Origin: Rhynchonema sp. JSB1_4
Taxonomy: Eukaryota > Nematoda > Chromadorea > Monhysterida > Xyalidae
Direction: 5' to 3'
NCBI GenBank assembly: GCA_030248065.1
Contig: JASAMV010006027.1
Location: forward strand, 1-64,000
Length of the DNA: 64,000 nucleotides
Shown here: one piece after another, positions 25,601 to 33,920 of the stretch
Numbering within the stretch: the stretch's first letter is position 1
How the letters are laid out: each line of letters opens with the position of its first letter
Notes under the pieces: model-generated
What the model saw: the letters and a program-made list of their open reading frames with translations, nothing else
What the model was told of the DNA's origin: nothing
The model's database searches: none
Translations under genes and position numbers: made by a program

Positions 25601-28600
25601 AGAAACAGAAGAGCATCACTGGTTTTGTGAGTGTCGGTCTCAGACAAACAGTGGCAGGAGAACGAAATTGCGACAGAAAAAAAATTAAAAATGCATCACT
25701 ACCTGGTATTCGCACGACATGGCCACCTTGTCGCCTTCAGTTGTCACCAACGAGGCCGGATGTCGTGTGATGGTAGGTGCGCGTGATGTGTACAATGTCA
25801 GTGTGCGTCGTTGCGAACCTGCAAAATGCTGGGGATTTTGTGGAACCTGGGGTCTTTTTAGAGGTAATAACTGCTGCTGAATTGTATACTTTGAGGACTG
25901 GTGTATAGTCCGTCCATCAGCTCATGGCAATTTTGTTTGCGAGCTTCAGGTTCCGTTGCGAAAAGTTGTTCCTCCGCACGGCAATGTCAGAGAAAACGGC
26001 GTACAAAAATATAATAAAAACCGATTTCTTTTTCTTTTCTTTCTCTTTCTTTCCAACCGGAACCGGAACATCACTGGATCCTGTCAAACTTTTCAACTGA
26101 TAAAAGTCATGAGTGTCATGAGTTGATGAATGGACTATACTTATTTGAACACTTATGAATACTTATGCCTGTCGCACTAACCGGCAATGTTTCCTGCCAG
26201 GCACACGTAGTCACCTGCGTCGGATGCCACCGCTGAATCAATCACCAGCTGCACACCATCCGCTCTGCAAATACATAGGTCGTTGATGTCAAACCCATTT
26301 TCTTTTTACGTTAAGCGTCTTGCATGCGGCACAAATACACACTAGTTGTCACAGCCGATAACAACCAAGGACTTCTCACCTGACCCTTCCTCCATCGCCC
26401 AACGCTTTCCCATTTCGCGTCCAAAACGTGTGCGGAGTGGGAAACCCTTCCGGGGGAACGCAGGCCACCTGGAATCGCTTGCCCATGCCCACAACATACA
26501 CGTGTTGAACTGGCTCGAAGCTTGTCGACGAAAACTCGGCGAGCTCTTGAAAAAATGTGGTTTTCCCTGAAACGCTTTTTTACCACAAATGGTTGAAACC
26601 ACCAACTTGCAAGCTTCAAATGCGCTGCGTACGACTGCGGCTGTTTGTCTCCCCCCACACATTCATAAAATCCTTCATCTGATGTTTCAATATCTTCAAT
26701 CACCAGAGTGTTGTTGGCCAGTTGACGCATTCTAGGATTTTCAGAATCTTAATTAATGGTCTGTCAAAGCATCAATAATTTCAACCCAGACCTTGGATTA
26801 TTCTGAATCCAATTCGAGCTCAAGCTCTGGTCAACCTTCCTCCACCTGACTGGCACGTCGCCTTCGAACGCACAGTGCATGTCCGTCTGACCACCCAGTT
26901 TGGCAATGACGTCCTGGGGCACCGTTGTCACGTTGGCAATGCCGTCACCTGGGGATAACGACACACACTCTCATGAATCTGCTTGCGATTTTGATGTGCT
27001 AATAAAAAAGGCCCAACTGACCAGTCATGCTCAACGTGTAATGTTTCACACTTGGCTGTTGGCCGAACGTGTTCTCGACCAGACAACTGTAGACGCCGTT
27101 GTCCGCGGGTTTGGGTGATTTGATGGTCAAATGACTGCGTTTTACTTGGATTCGTGGGTCCTGAATGCGAACCATGGCATCTTTGACGCAACTTTGCACC
27201 CAATAGACTCGAAAATAGAATGTTTTACGCAGTTAGAAGCCTAATCAAAAACGGAAACACTTTCATAAAATGTACTTAAATCGGCCTATTATCAAACCTG
27301 TGAGTTTTTGACGCGTCGTCCATTCCTGTACCATTTGTACGCCAATTCGTCCGAACCAGCAGCGTCACAGACCAACGTCAATGGATCTGGGATGTCATCT
27401 GAGTCGGTCTCGGCTCGAACGGTGACGTTTGGGTGCAACCCTGTAATAAAAGGCAACTTAATCGAATTCTCAACGGAAGTTGGTGTTATAATGACAATAG
27501 GTACTGTATGTCTTGGAAGAAAGATGGTAGACTTGTGTAAAAGTCAAGCCGAGAACCGCGACAAAGCAAAACCGCGCCTGCTCTTATGTGGTATTTTCTT
27601 GAGGTAGTGTAATATATTTATTATTATCAACCCCCACGTTTGTCAAATTTTCTAAAGGGCGTTGTTGAGAGACCACATACAGTACACATGTAGCTCACCT
27701 ACTCCAGGCATGTACCTAGGCTGAAAAGGGTTTGACATCTCTGAGTCATAAACATTGTGTACACTTCATTGACGCAATAAAAAGAGATAACACTTTTAGT
27801 TAACACAACATTTCGCCATGTGCGAGCGAAAATAAAACTTTATCGGTCAGCTTTCTTCATCCGGACGACCCAAGAACCCAATTTCATAACACGCACTTTC
27901 CACCCTATGCCTTTTTCGACTGAAGTTTAACACCTTTCGTGTGAAGTTCATCAGCATGGGACTCGGTAAAGGCATATTGAAGCTCGTGCTGATCATTGTT
28001 AACTCGATCATATTTGTTAGTTATTTTTATGCTTATAAAAACTTTCGATTGTTGCTTCGTAATTATATGTTCGGTTTAGTTCACGAGCGGTGCAACATTC
28101 GTGATCTGTCTGCTTCTCAATGTGGCATCCTCAATCGTTAAGAACTTCAGGAACGAGCTGCCGGACTCAATTGTGCTGCCGAATGATGTTAGTGAAAAAA
28201 GACCTAAGTGAAAAATTTGAAAATTCTTTATTCATGACCAAGTTACATGAAAACTATCTGAAATGTAGACCCGGTGTGGTGTTAAAATTTCATCTCGGAT
28301 TGCAGAGTGCATCTGTCTGGGTCATGGTGGCCGTATCTGGTGTGATTTGTTGTTTGGCGATCATTGGCTGTATTGGCGTGTGTTGCGAGTCCAAATGCAT
28401 GCTGCTGATGGTAAAATGGCCATTTTTATCTGTCCTAGAACGTAATCAATCGACGGATCGGCTCCAAACTCATATTTCAGTTTGCTACCATCATTGGGCT
28501 GTTGTTTTTGGCCCAGCTCGGTGTTTCAATTTGGATGCTGGTGGACAGGAACGATGTTGAAAAGGTTTCTTTCGAAGTTTTTGAAAATTGCCCTGTCTTA

Positions 28601-31600
28601 CTCAGATAGCATATAAAGCGATGTTTGTCAGGTTATCGATGATGCCTACACAAAGTGGATGAATGATGATTTACAGACATTCAGAGCGTTCGAAAAAGAA
28701 GTTGGTTTTCTTGAAATATTTGTTTGAGGGCGACAAAACGCTGGCGTCCTGAGCTTGACAAACGCCACTCCCAAATACTTGGTAAGTTCACTAAAGCAAC
28801 CGGGAGGAACTTGGCACCCGGAACCCACCCCCCCACCAGCAGACCGCTATAGCCAGTGCAGGCATCATGCGCTTTACGGATCAGGCACGCGTTTGAAAAG
28901 TTTCTCCCAAAAGAATTGTCAGAGTATAGGTAGTTGTAGGTAGAATCAACAATTAAAGAGGTAATGCAGCAGCAATGCTTGATTACTCCAGAACAACTGC
29001 TGTGGAATTCACGGTACTGAGGACGCCGATTGTGCCGCACTAAAACAACAAGGATGTGCTGATCTGGTGTATAATTTCGTCAGCGCATATTCGTTGACCA
29101 GTGGAATTGTGGCCATTGTTGTGTCCTGTGTGCAGGTCAGTGAAATCAACTTGGCTGTGTTTTCTAATCAAGTTGACCCACGGTAGTCGCATTTTAGCCA
29201 CTTTTTGTGCAAAAAAATAAAATGATGAAATGTTCAGCACCGTCACCAGTGGAATTACATATTTTAGCTTGTCGCCGTGGTATTCAGCTGCTTGCTGGCA
29301 TTTTCGTTGGATTCGTATTAAATGTCGGTCAAGACACGGTCGATATGCGATAATTTGCTTGTCTTAATCATTCAGTCACACGCTGTTCTCAGTTTGCCAG
29401 TTATTGTACTATTCAACTTATAATAACGGGGAGCGCATGTACATTCCAAAATCCTTTGTGAACAAAAAATGGCTTTCTTCGACTGGGGCTCGAATCCAGG
29501 TCCTCGCCCATTGCTTATTCAACTTATACGTTGGTTCATGATGGTGATCTATATACTTAAAATGTGTTTCTCCCCTTGTTTTTATTATACGCCCAAATTT
29601 GTGCCACATTCTGTCTGTTCGCATGGTATAGTGATGAAGTGAAACAAAAAGCGCGTAATAATATACAAATTCAGCCATATTTCACAAGCAGAACAACGGA
29701 CACCCCTTGATTTGCTAGCCAGTTCTGGTTTTGGATGGAAATTCTCAACCTAAAAACAACGCGCTCGAATGTGTATGTACATACATACATATATATTGAT
29801 AGTGGTGTGTGTGGTGAGCTGATTAGAAAAACAGTTTAGCCGAGCCATTTAATGTTCTCATATGCAGTTCAGTTTCCGTTCTCAGTACCGGAGCTCACTT
29901 GAGAACCACTTGGCGTGGATGTTAAGTTGCGAGCCTTGTGACAAGGGGGCTGGTTAGCTGTGTGTGTGTGCAGCAACGGCTATCGATCAACTGGGACTCG
30001 GCGAGCCCCAACGCATCAAAGGGGCAGCCGACACACACATTTATTGGGTGCGGGCACTTGGGCCTTTTTGAACATTCAACTGCTGGTACCGAACGAGTGT
30101 AATTCTTCGCAAGCGCCAGATGCGGTGGCCGGAGACGTAACGAAAACGAAAACAGTGTGCTCTGCACGCCTATATTTCATTCGAACGGCGTAGCGGTGAA
30201 CGGCATAGGGGGCACTGGTATAGTTGGTGTACAAATCAATGCCAACGTCAGACAGTAACAGTCAGCATTTGAGGGTTGCATGCTTGAGTGGTAATGATAC
30301 GTATTATACAAGCGTTTTGAATGTTGCTGGCTGATTTTGAACAAAGTTGAATTGTGTTCGGATGAGGCACAAACGTGAAGCGCCGATTCATTTGCTAAAT
30401 CAGCGCATTTAGAAAACATTGATTTACTACTAAAGCAGCACATGAACAGTTCTGGAGTTCGACTTTGTGGACACAGTATAATTGTGAGGAACTAAAGCAG
30501 CCAACGTGACAGAAAAACTGTGAAGAAACAAAAGAAAATCTCAACTTCGCACTCACACTGTATATGCAACTGCGCCGGTTGACTTTCCTTCGATATGCCA
30601 GTGGCGATGTAAGTGGCAATACAGTGCAGGTCACCCGAGTCCGACAAGCGATCGACCCTCGTGATCACTAAATTGCTGCCATTTTGGTATCGACGCGTTG
30701 TGTTGAGCACATTTCGACCGTTAAGAGTCCACTGAAATTGTTTTGAACTAGACGGGACCCGTGCCTACGGCCCGGCTACAGCGCCGCGCCCGTGCCCCCC
30801 CCCCCCCGAAGACCCGTTAGCATACCCAAAGCTACCCGTGAAAATTGACCCGTCCGCCCTTCCGAGGGAGGGGGCCACAGACAGACATAAGACGGGACCC
30901 GTGCCTACGGCCCGGCTACAGCGCCGCGCCCGTGCCGTGCCTGGCCTGAGAAGGACGGAAGAAAAAAAGAGGAGGGGAGGTCAAGAAGTTGAAAATAATC
31001 TCAGTTCATTGAAATCAAATCAGTGAGAAAATGAAAAGCGAAATGGATGGAAAGGAAAAACGATGGAAGGAAAAAGAGGGTTAAAAGAAGAAGAGGAGTA
31101 AAGGGAAGAAAAGAGTGAAGCGTGGTGGAAAAGAAACGGAAGATAACAAAGGGGAAACGGAGTTAAAAATAGGAGGGGGAGAGTGGAAAATGGGCTTGAG
31201 AAAGGTGGGAGGGAAGGGAAAGAGGAGGGGAGGTCAAGAAGGGGGGAAAGGGAATTGGAAAAAAGAAGGAAAGAGAAGAGAAAAGGGAAGGAAGGGGGAA
31301 ACGGAGTTAAAAATAGGAGGGGGAGAGTGGAAAATGGGCTTGAGAAAGGTGGGAGGGAAGGGAAAGAGGAGGGGAGGTCAAGAAGGGGGAAAAGGGGAAT
31401 TGGAAAAAAGAAGGAAAGAGAAGAGAAAATGGAAGGAAGGGGAAAGGAAAGAAAAAAGGAGGGAGAGAAGGGAAAGAGAGGAGAGTGAAAATTGGAAAAA
31501 AGAAGGAAAGAGAAGAGAAAAGGGAAGGAAGGGGAAAGGAAAGAAAAAAGGAGGGAGGGAAGGGAAAGAGAGGAGAGTGAAAAGAGAGGGAGGGGGCCAC

Positions 31601-32058
31601 AGACAGACATACGCCTTCCTGTTTTAGTAGTATAGATGTACTTTTTGAACCCCTTGACGGTGCAGGTGCATGGCCATTTTCAGAACAAAGACAAGACTGC
31701 CCCATCCCACTCAAAAGAGAGCAGAATCAAGCTAACGCTTCTTGGAGCTGGTCAACACACCCGATTGTAGCACCCCGTATGCGGTGATGTTTCGCTGTGG
31801 CAACTTAATCAAAATCATTGCAAGATTTTGGTCTCGAATTGATCGACAGAATTCCGACCGCTAGCCGGATCTATTTCCTGTGAACTAGAGGCAGAAAAAA
31901 GTGAACAACATAGTGTGAAACATTACGACCAACATGGAAACGGACGTCACATCGATTTGACACGTTGCATTCGAGGAAAGCACGACCGCCCTGCCGAACC
32001 GTGATACTCTTTGGCTGCACGTTGAAGTAGAACGCGTCGGAGTTGGTGCATGTGGAAT
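11646..32058 (-). CDS. PTK7: PTK7/off-track-like receptor pseudokinase (5' end not found)
   Basis: A minus-strand gene of at least 25 exons over 20 kb. In order it encodes a series of Ig-like domains, one transmembrane helix, a basic and glutamine-rich juxtamembrane segment and a tyrosine-kinase-like domain ending in a stop at 11646. The kinase resembles PTK7/off-track more than active receptor kinases: it has HKDLAARN, an EYYMYRN block like PTK7's EYYHFRQ, and no DFG. In other animals PTK7 is a catalytically inactive co-receptor in Wnt/planar polarity and semaphorin signalling at the plasma membrane. Two genes lie on the opposite strand within its introns (18.9-22.9 and 28.0-29.3 kb). The signal-peptide exon must lie upstream of 32058. 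Exon lists are given in the three sub-entries. Donors are relaxed (GTTAGT, GTTGGT, GTCAGT and GTACGT recur). Confidence 0.88.
12065..12420. repeat. CCCGATCCCGAT-rich repeat inside a PTK7 intron
   Basis: Two clusters (12068-12160 and 12350-12420) of the words ATCCCGAT, TCCGGA and CCCGAAATCCCG flank a unique stretch. They lie in the intron 11944-12501. The pattern resembles degenerate terminal repeats of a small DNA element and recalls the AAATCCCG runs in the 1-3680 palindrome. Confidence 0.45.
13826..23557 (-). CDS. PTK7: PTK7-like gene: transmembrane and juxtamembrane exons
   Basis: Exons 23463-23557, 23137-23254 and 13826-14104 join in phase. The first two together encode a hydrophobic helix (TTIAIACGAAAGYILL, then VICLLSYCGY) followed by the stop-transfer cluster KRRRDRRN. 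The third encodes the juxtamembrane region, with a glutamine-rich tract of about 20 residues, and reaches the start of the kinase glycine loop. The intron between 23137 and 14104 is about 9 kb and contains the whole plus-strand Rab-effector gene and a hAT-like element. Its length and content are the main uncertainty, but the phases match. Confidence 0.8.
14459..15057 (+). mobile_element. non-autonomous hAT-like element, copy 1
   Basis: A ~600-bp non-coding unit starting CAGGGTTGGAAAA and ending in the complement-like TTTTTTGCACAACCCT. It is homologous along its length to 48456-49060 in the same orientation (shared blocks such as GTTTACGTCATATCGGTGCG and ATTTGACCAAATTTGCC). The CAGGG terminus and the 8-bp target duplication of copy 2 suggest the hAT superfamily. 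No clear target duplication is seen at this copy. It sits in the 9-kb PTK7 intron. Confidence 0.7.
15058..18918. other. intronic/intergenic stretch without recognised gene
   Basis: Part of the 9-kb PTK7 intron and upstream of the Rab-effector gene. I see no exon with family resemblance. A 144-codon open frame at 18118-18552 (plus) lacks an ATG at its start and resembles nothing I know. A promoter for the Rab-effector gene is expected near the right end but none is evident by eye. Confidence 0.5.
18919..22854 (+). CDS. Rab-binding-domain (rabphilin/RIM/Slp-type) effector without C2 domains
   Basis: Eleven exons in consistent phase: 18919-19226 (start uncertain; ATG also at 19135), 19514-19676, 19892-20004, 20299-20495, 20587-20665, 20733-20824, 21155-21374, 21707-21829, 22187-22302, 22506-22687, 22771-22854. 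The N-terminus has the Rab-binding helix (LMSHLSEEERVKIAAVLQRD) seen in rabphilin, RIM and Slp/Slac2 proteins. A zinc-finger core follows: CAIC, VCTDCHNRICSDC, VCRLC. Such proteins bind GTP-loaded Rab3/Rab27 on secretory vesicles. After the finger comes TSGKWAGAV, like rabphilin's RSGAW, then a long Ser/Pro/Arg-rich disordered region to a stop. No C2 domain is seen, so Noc2/Slac2 or a short RIM are the closest models. It lies inside a PTK7 intron on the opposite strand. Confidence 0.82.
23849..32058 (-). CDS. PTK7: PTK7-like gene: Ig-domain ectodomain exons
   Basis: Exons in transcript order: 31934-32058, 30557-30731, 27298-27440, about 27010-27215, 26792-26948, 26607-26731, 26380-26566, 26182-26264, 25703-25818, 25470-25572, 25205-25332, 24966-25118, 24800-24900, 24649-24736, 24434-24576, 23849-23979. 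Phases agree at all junctions except 27298-27440 to the next exon. Ig hallmarks repeat: first cysteine, core Trp (YKWYRNG, FWTRNGK, IQWYFDG) and D-x-G-x-Y-x-C (SDEGFYECVGG, DAGDYVCLAGN, EDSGQYVCVVN, EDAGMYMCVAV). About seven Ig domains can be counted, the PTK7 number. The intron between 26607 and 26566 is only 40 bases. Confidence 0.85.
24156..24285 (+). mobile_element. tRNA-derived SINE, copy 1
   Basis: The head 24156-24228 folds as a tRNA-like cloverleaf. It has the A-box-like TAGCCTAGTGG, the B box GGTTCGATTCC, acceptor GGTACGT against ACGTACA with an end mismatch, and T stem CTGGG/CCCAG. The anticodon loop is CCGGAAA, with C instead of U at position 33 and a one-base mismatch in its stem, so it is unlikely to be a working tRNA. 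The body after it (CATTTTTGTGCACAAA to CGTTATTATA) is shared with 29419-29545, which shows a tRNA-headed SINE family. Located in a PTK7 intron, antisense to it. Confidence 0.7.
27956..29321 (+). CDS. tetraspanin
   Basis: Exons 27956-28015, 28080-28187, 28306-28410, 28481-28564, 28632-28700, one unresolved small exon near 28725-28783, 28992-29135 and 29268-29321, nearly all in phase 0. Features in order: a short N-terminus (MGLGKG) leading into TM1 (ILKLVLIIVNSIIF); TM2 with the cysteine-rich cytoplasmic edge (GCIGVCCESKCM); TM3 (FATIIGLLFLAQLGVSIW); a large extracellular loop with the family signature CCG (NNCCGIHGTEDADC) and a later Cys; TM4; stop. Total is about 220 residues, normal for the family. 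Tetraspanins organise membrane microdomains and partner proteins. The gene lies wholly inside the PTK7 intron 27441-30556 on the opposite strand. The open point is the sixth exon, whose frame I could not fix. Confidence 0.85.
29419..29545 (-). mobile_element. tRNA-derived SINE, copy 2
   Basis: Read on the minus strand it has the B-box region CCTGGATTCGAGCCCCAG, then AGCCATTTTTTGTTCACAAA and TGTACATGCGCTCCCCGTTA ending in TTATA. It matches the body of the copy at 24156-24285 base for base over most of its length. The A-box half is degenerate. It lies just downstream of the tetraspanin stop. Confidence 0.65.
30748..31636 (-). mobile_element. non-autonomous Helitron, tandem 3' ends
   Basis: On the minus strand it starts TCTATACTACTAAAAC at 31636 and ends with a GC-rich segment, the small hairpin ACGGGTCCCGT and CTAG at 30748. 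It is flanked by A at the 5' side and T at the 3' side, as expected of Helitron insertion between A and T. A second 3'-end copy starts at about 30892 (CGGGCCGTAGGCACGGGTCC), so two units are joined head to tail. Shares termini with 42153-42325 and 46343-47354. No transposase. The 3' end lies 15 bases from the splice acceptor of PTK7 exon 30557-30731. Confidence 0.8.
30961..31610 (+). repeat. ~650-base purine tract with tandem repeats inside the Helitron
   Basis: Almost uninterrupted A/G sequence on the plus strand. A segment near 31152-31250 (GGGGAAACGGAGTTAAAAAT onward) recurs at about 31287 with a period of about 135 bases, and a GGAAAGGAAAGAAAAAAGGA unit recurs near 31440 and 31535. Long open frames over the tract are composition artefacts. 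Such polypurine mirror tracts can form triplex DNA. Confidence 0.8.
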
Positions 32059-33683
32059 CTGGGTCATGTTTCACAAAGGTCGATATCGAATTTGAATGGA
32101 AACACTACGATCATTCGCTTGGACCACGACTTGGCAAAGGCAGAATCTTGTTTTTACGGTATTTTGAGATGAAGGTGGATTGATTTCGATGATCAGCTCA
32201 AAAATTAACCAGGTGTGGGAGAAACGAATCATACTGGTTGCCAAGTAGGTACATGAACGTTTTGCTTGCCAAATTTACATACCTAATTCAACTCAATTTG
32301 TTTGCGTTTATGCAGGGCGATATACTAACAGGACAAAGTCACGACGACAAAAGTGTGCACACGCCTGCTAAAACAACAATTGAGAGAAAGAATGCAAGGG
32401 TTAAATTGTCTTAAGAGTTACAAAAGTAAAGTACTTACATAAAATAGCCGACTCAGCAATTCATGACATTATTGTGCACGCCAGAAAGACGCGACAGTCT
32501 GGTCGCATGACTGGCAGCAACAAACAAACAGAGTCAATGGAAAAATTTTACCTCCGAATACTCTTCCCACGAGTATTGATGTTATGAGCAGGTATGACGT
32601 CAGAGGCCGCATTTTTGAATTAACTATGCGGCTGATGTTTCACACCGTTCTTCGCTAGTTCAGCACATATTGATGAGTTTCTCTTTTATGTAGTACTGGA
32701 TCCGTAAAAACTCGGTTGCCATATTGTTTGGTTGACAGGGAAAGTCTGCTCAATGCACCTGAAAGAAAGTAACCACCGTGCACCATCAACCGTTTCATTC
32801 CATTTTTTGACAAATAATTAAAAAAAAGTCGAGCAAAGGTTGGGGAAGCACAGAAGTCAGCGGATTAATTGAGGCGGAAATCATAGGGAATCAAAACTCT
32901 AATGGCCCAATGGGATCTAATCGAAAAACGTTTGAAACACGCGTGTAATGCTGCAAAACCTCTTATTCTGACATTGATACCAAGCACGGCGATACAATAA
33001 TCGATTAACACGCACAGCCATATAGCGTGTGCATGGAAGAGAGCAAAACTGGTTTACAAACACAACACAGCAAAAGGGGGAAAATGTGCTCATGCAGTAG
33101 ATTCCTATGATACCCGATACCTTGTGCACCAAGCGGTTTTGGAGGCCCTTCAGCTTCTCTGATCCCATACCTGGCATTAAAAATGCTCAAAATAGGTGCT
33201 GGTGCTGTGCACACCCGATGTCAAAAAAACTCCAGCGTCAAGGTCAAACCGCGCCACCGCGGTTATGCGTATCGCTGATTTTTGCAATCAGCGTAAAAAG
33301 CAGGTGCCCACGCTCGGGATATCCCCACTATGTTATATGTGTACATGTTTTGGTCATTTCACGCGCATAGGTACATCTCAGCGGATTGGGAAATATCAGT
33401 CCAACAATAGGGCGGATTAGCGGATTATTTTAGGCGATAGAAATAATGATTGATAGCTGGGGCTGAGAATCATTGTGTGAAGAATGGAACATACAAAATC
33501 ATTTTTGTATTATTTGAGCATTTTCTTGGTTTTGTACTCAAACCAAAGCGGAGTCCGGAGTCCCGAGTCCCTTGAACAACAACTGACATCGCTGTTGCGC
33601 CTCATCAATGAGATAAATATACACCAAGAAACAGTATGGCACAAACCATAATCACGAGAAGCAATAGTTTTCTTGGCTCTTGA

Positions 33684-33920
33684 TCACGGAGACTTGGCGA
33701 AGCACAAACAACTCCGACCCAAAAGTAAAACATTGCCGACGTGAGACCAGTTCAAAACAAAATCCTTCAGAAAGCTGAAACAGTCGCCGACAGCTAAATC
33801 CAAGTCAGAAGCGGCAACCAATAGCAGAAGACAGAGCAGCAAAGCAAGAAGAAACGAAACATTGTCCCAAGACTGAACTGATAGGCTTGTGCACGCACAC
33901 GCGGAGAAGAGCACGAACAC
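33684..33920 (-). CDS. candidate signal-peptide exon, possibly 5' exon of the PTK7-like gene
   Basis: A minus-strand open frame contains a strongly hydrophobic core (FLLALLLCLLLLVAASD) followed by polar residues, as in a signal peptide. It is on the PTK7 strand, about 1.6 kb upstream of the first firm Ig exon, and a GT at about 33815 could give the phase 1 needed by that exon. Against it: no ATG close before the core, and the donor is weak. It may be chance. Confidence 0.2.
   Translation of the reverse strand: MFVLFSACACTSLSVQSWDNVSFLLALLLCLLLLVAASDLDLAVGDCFSFLKDFVLNWSHVGNVLLLGRSCLCFAKSP

Noticed and set aside
26681..26689. GATGTTTCA here (and at 21220, 42522, 55178) as intron signals
   Set aside because: These sites lie in coding exons; counted but not used as evidence for a splicing role.
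31020..31627. Long open frames on both strands (up to 196 codons)
   Set aside because: Pure products of the purine tract (Lys/Glu/Gly/Arg or Ser/Phe/Pro/Leu); no real coding signal.
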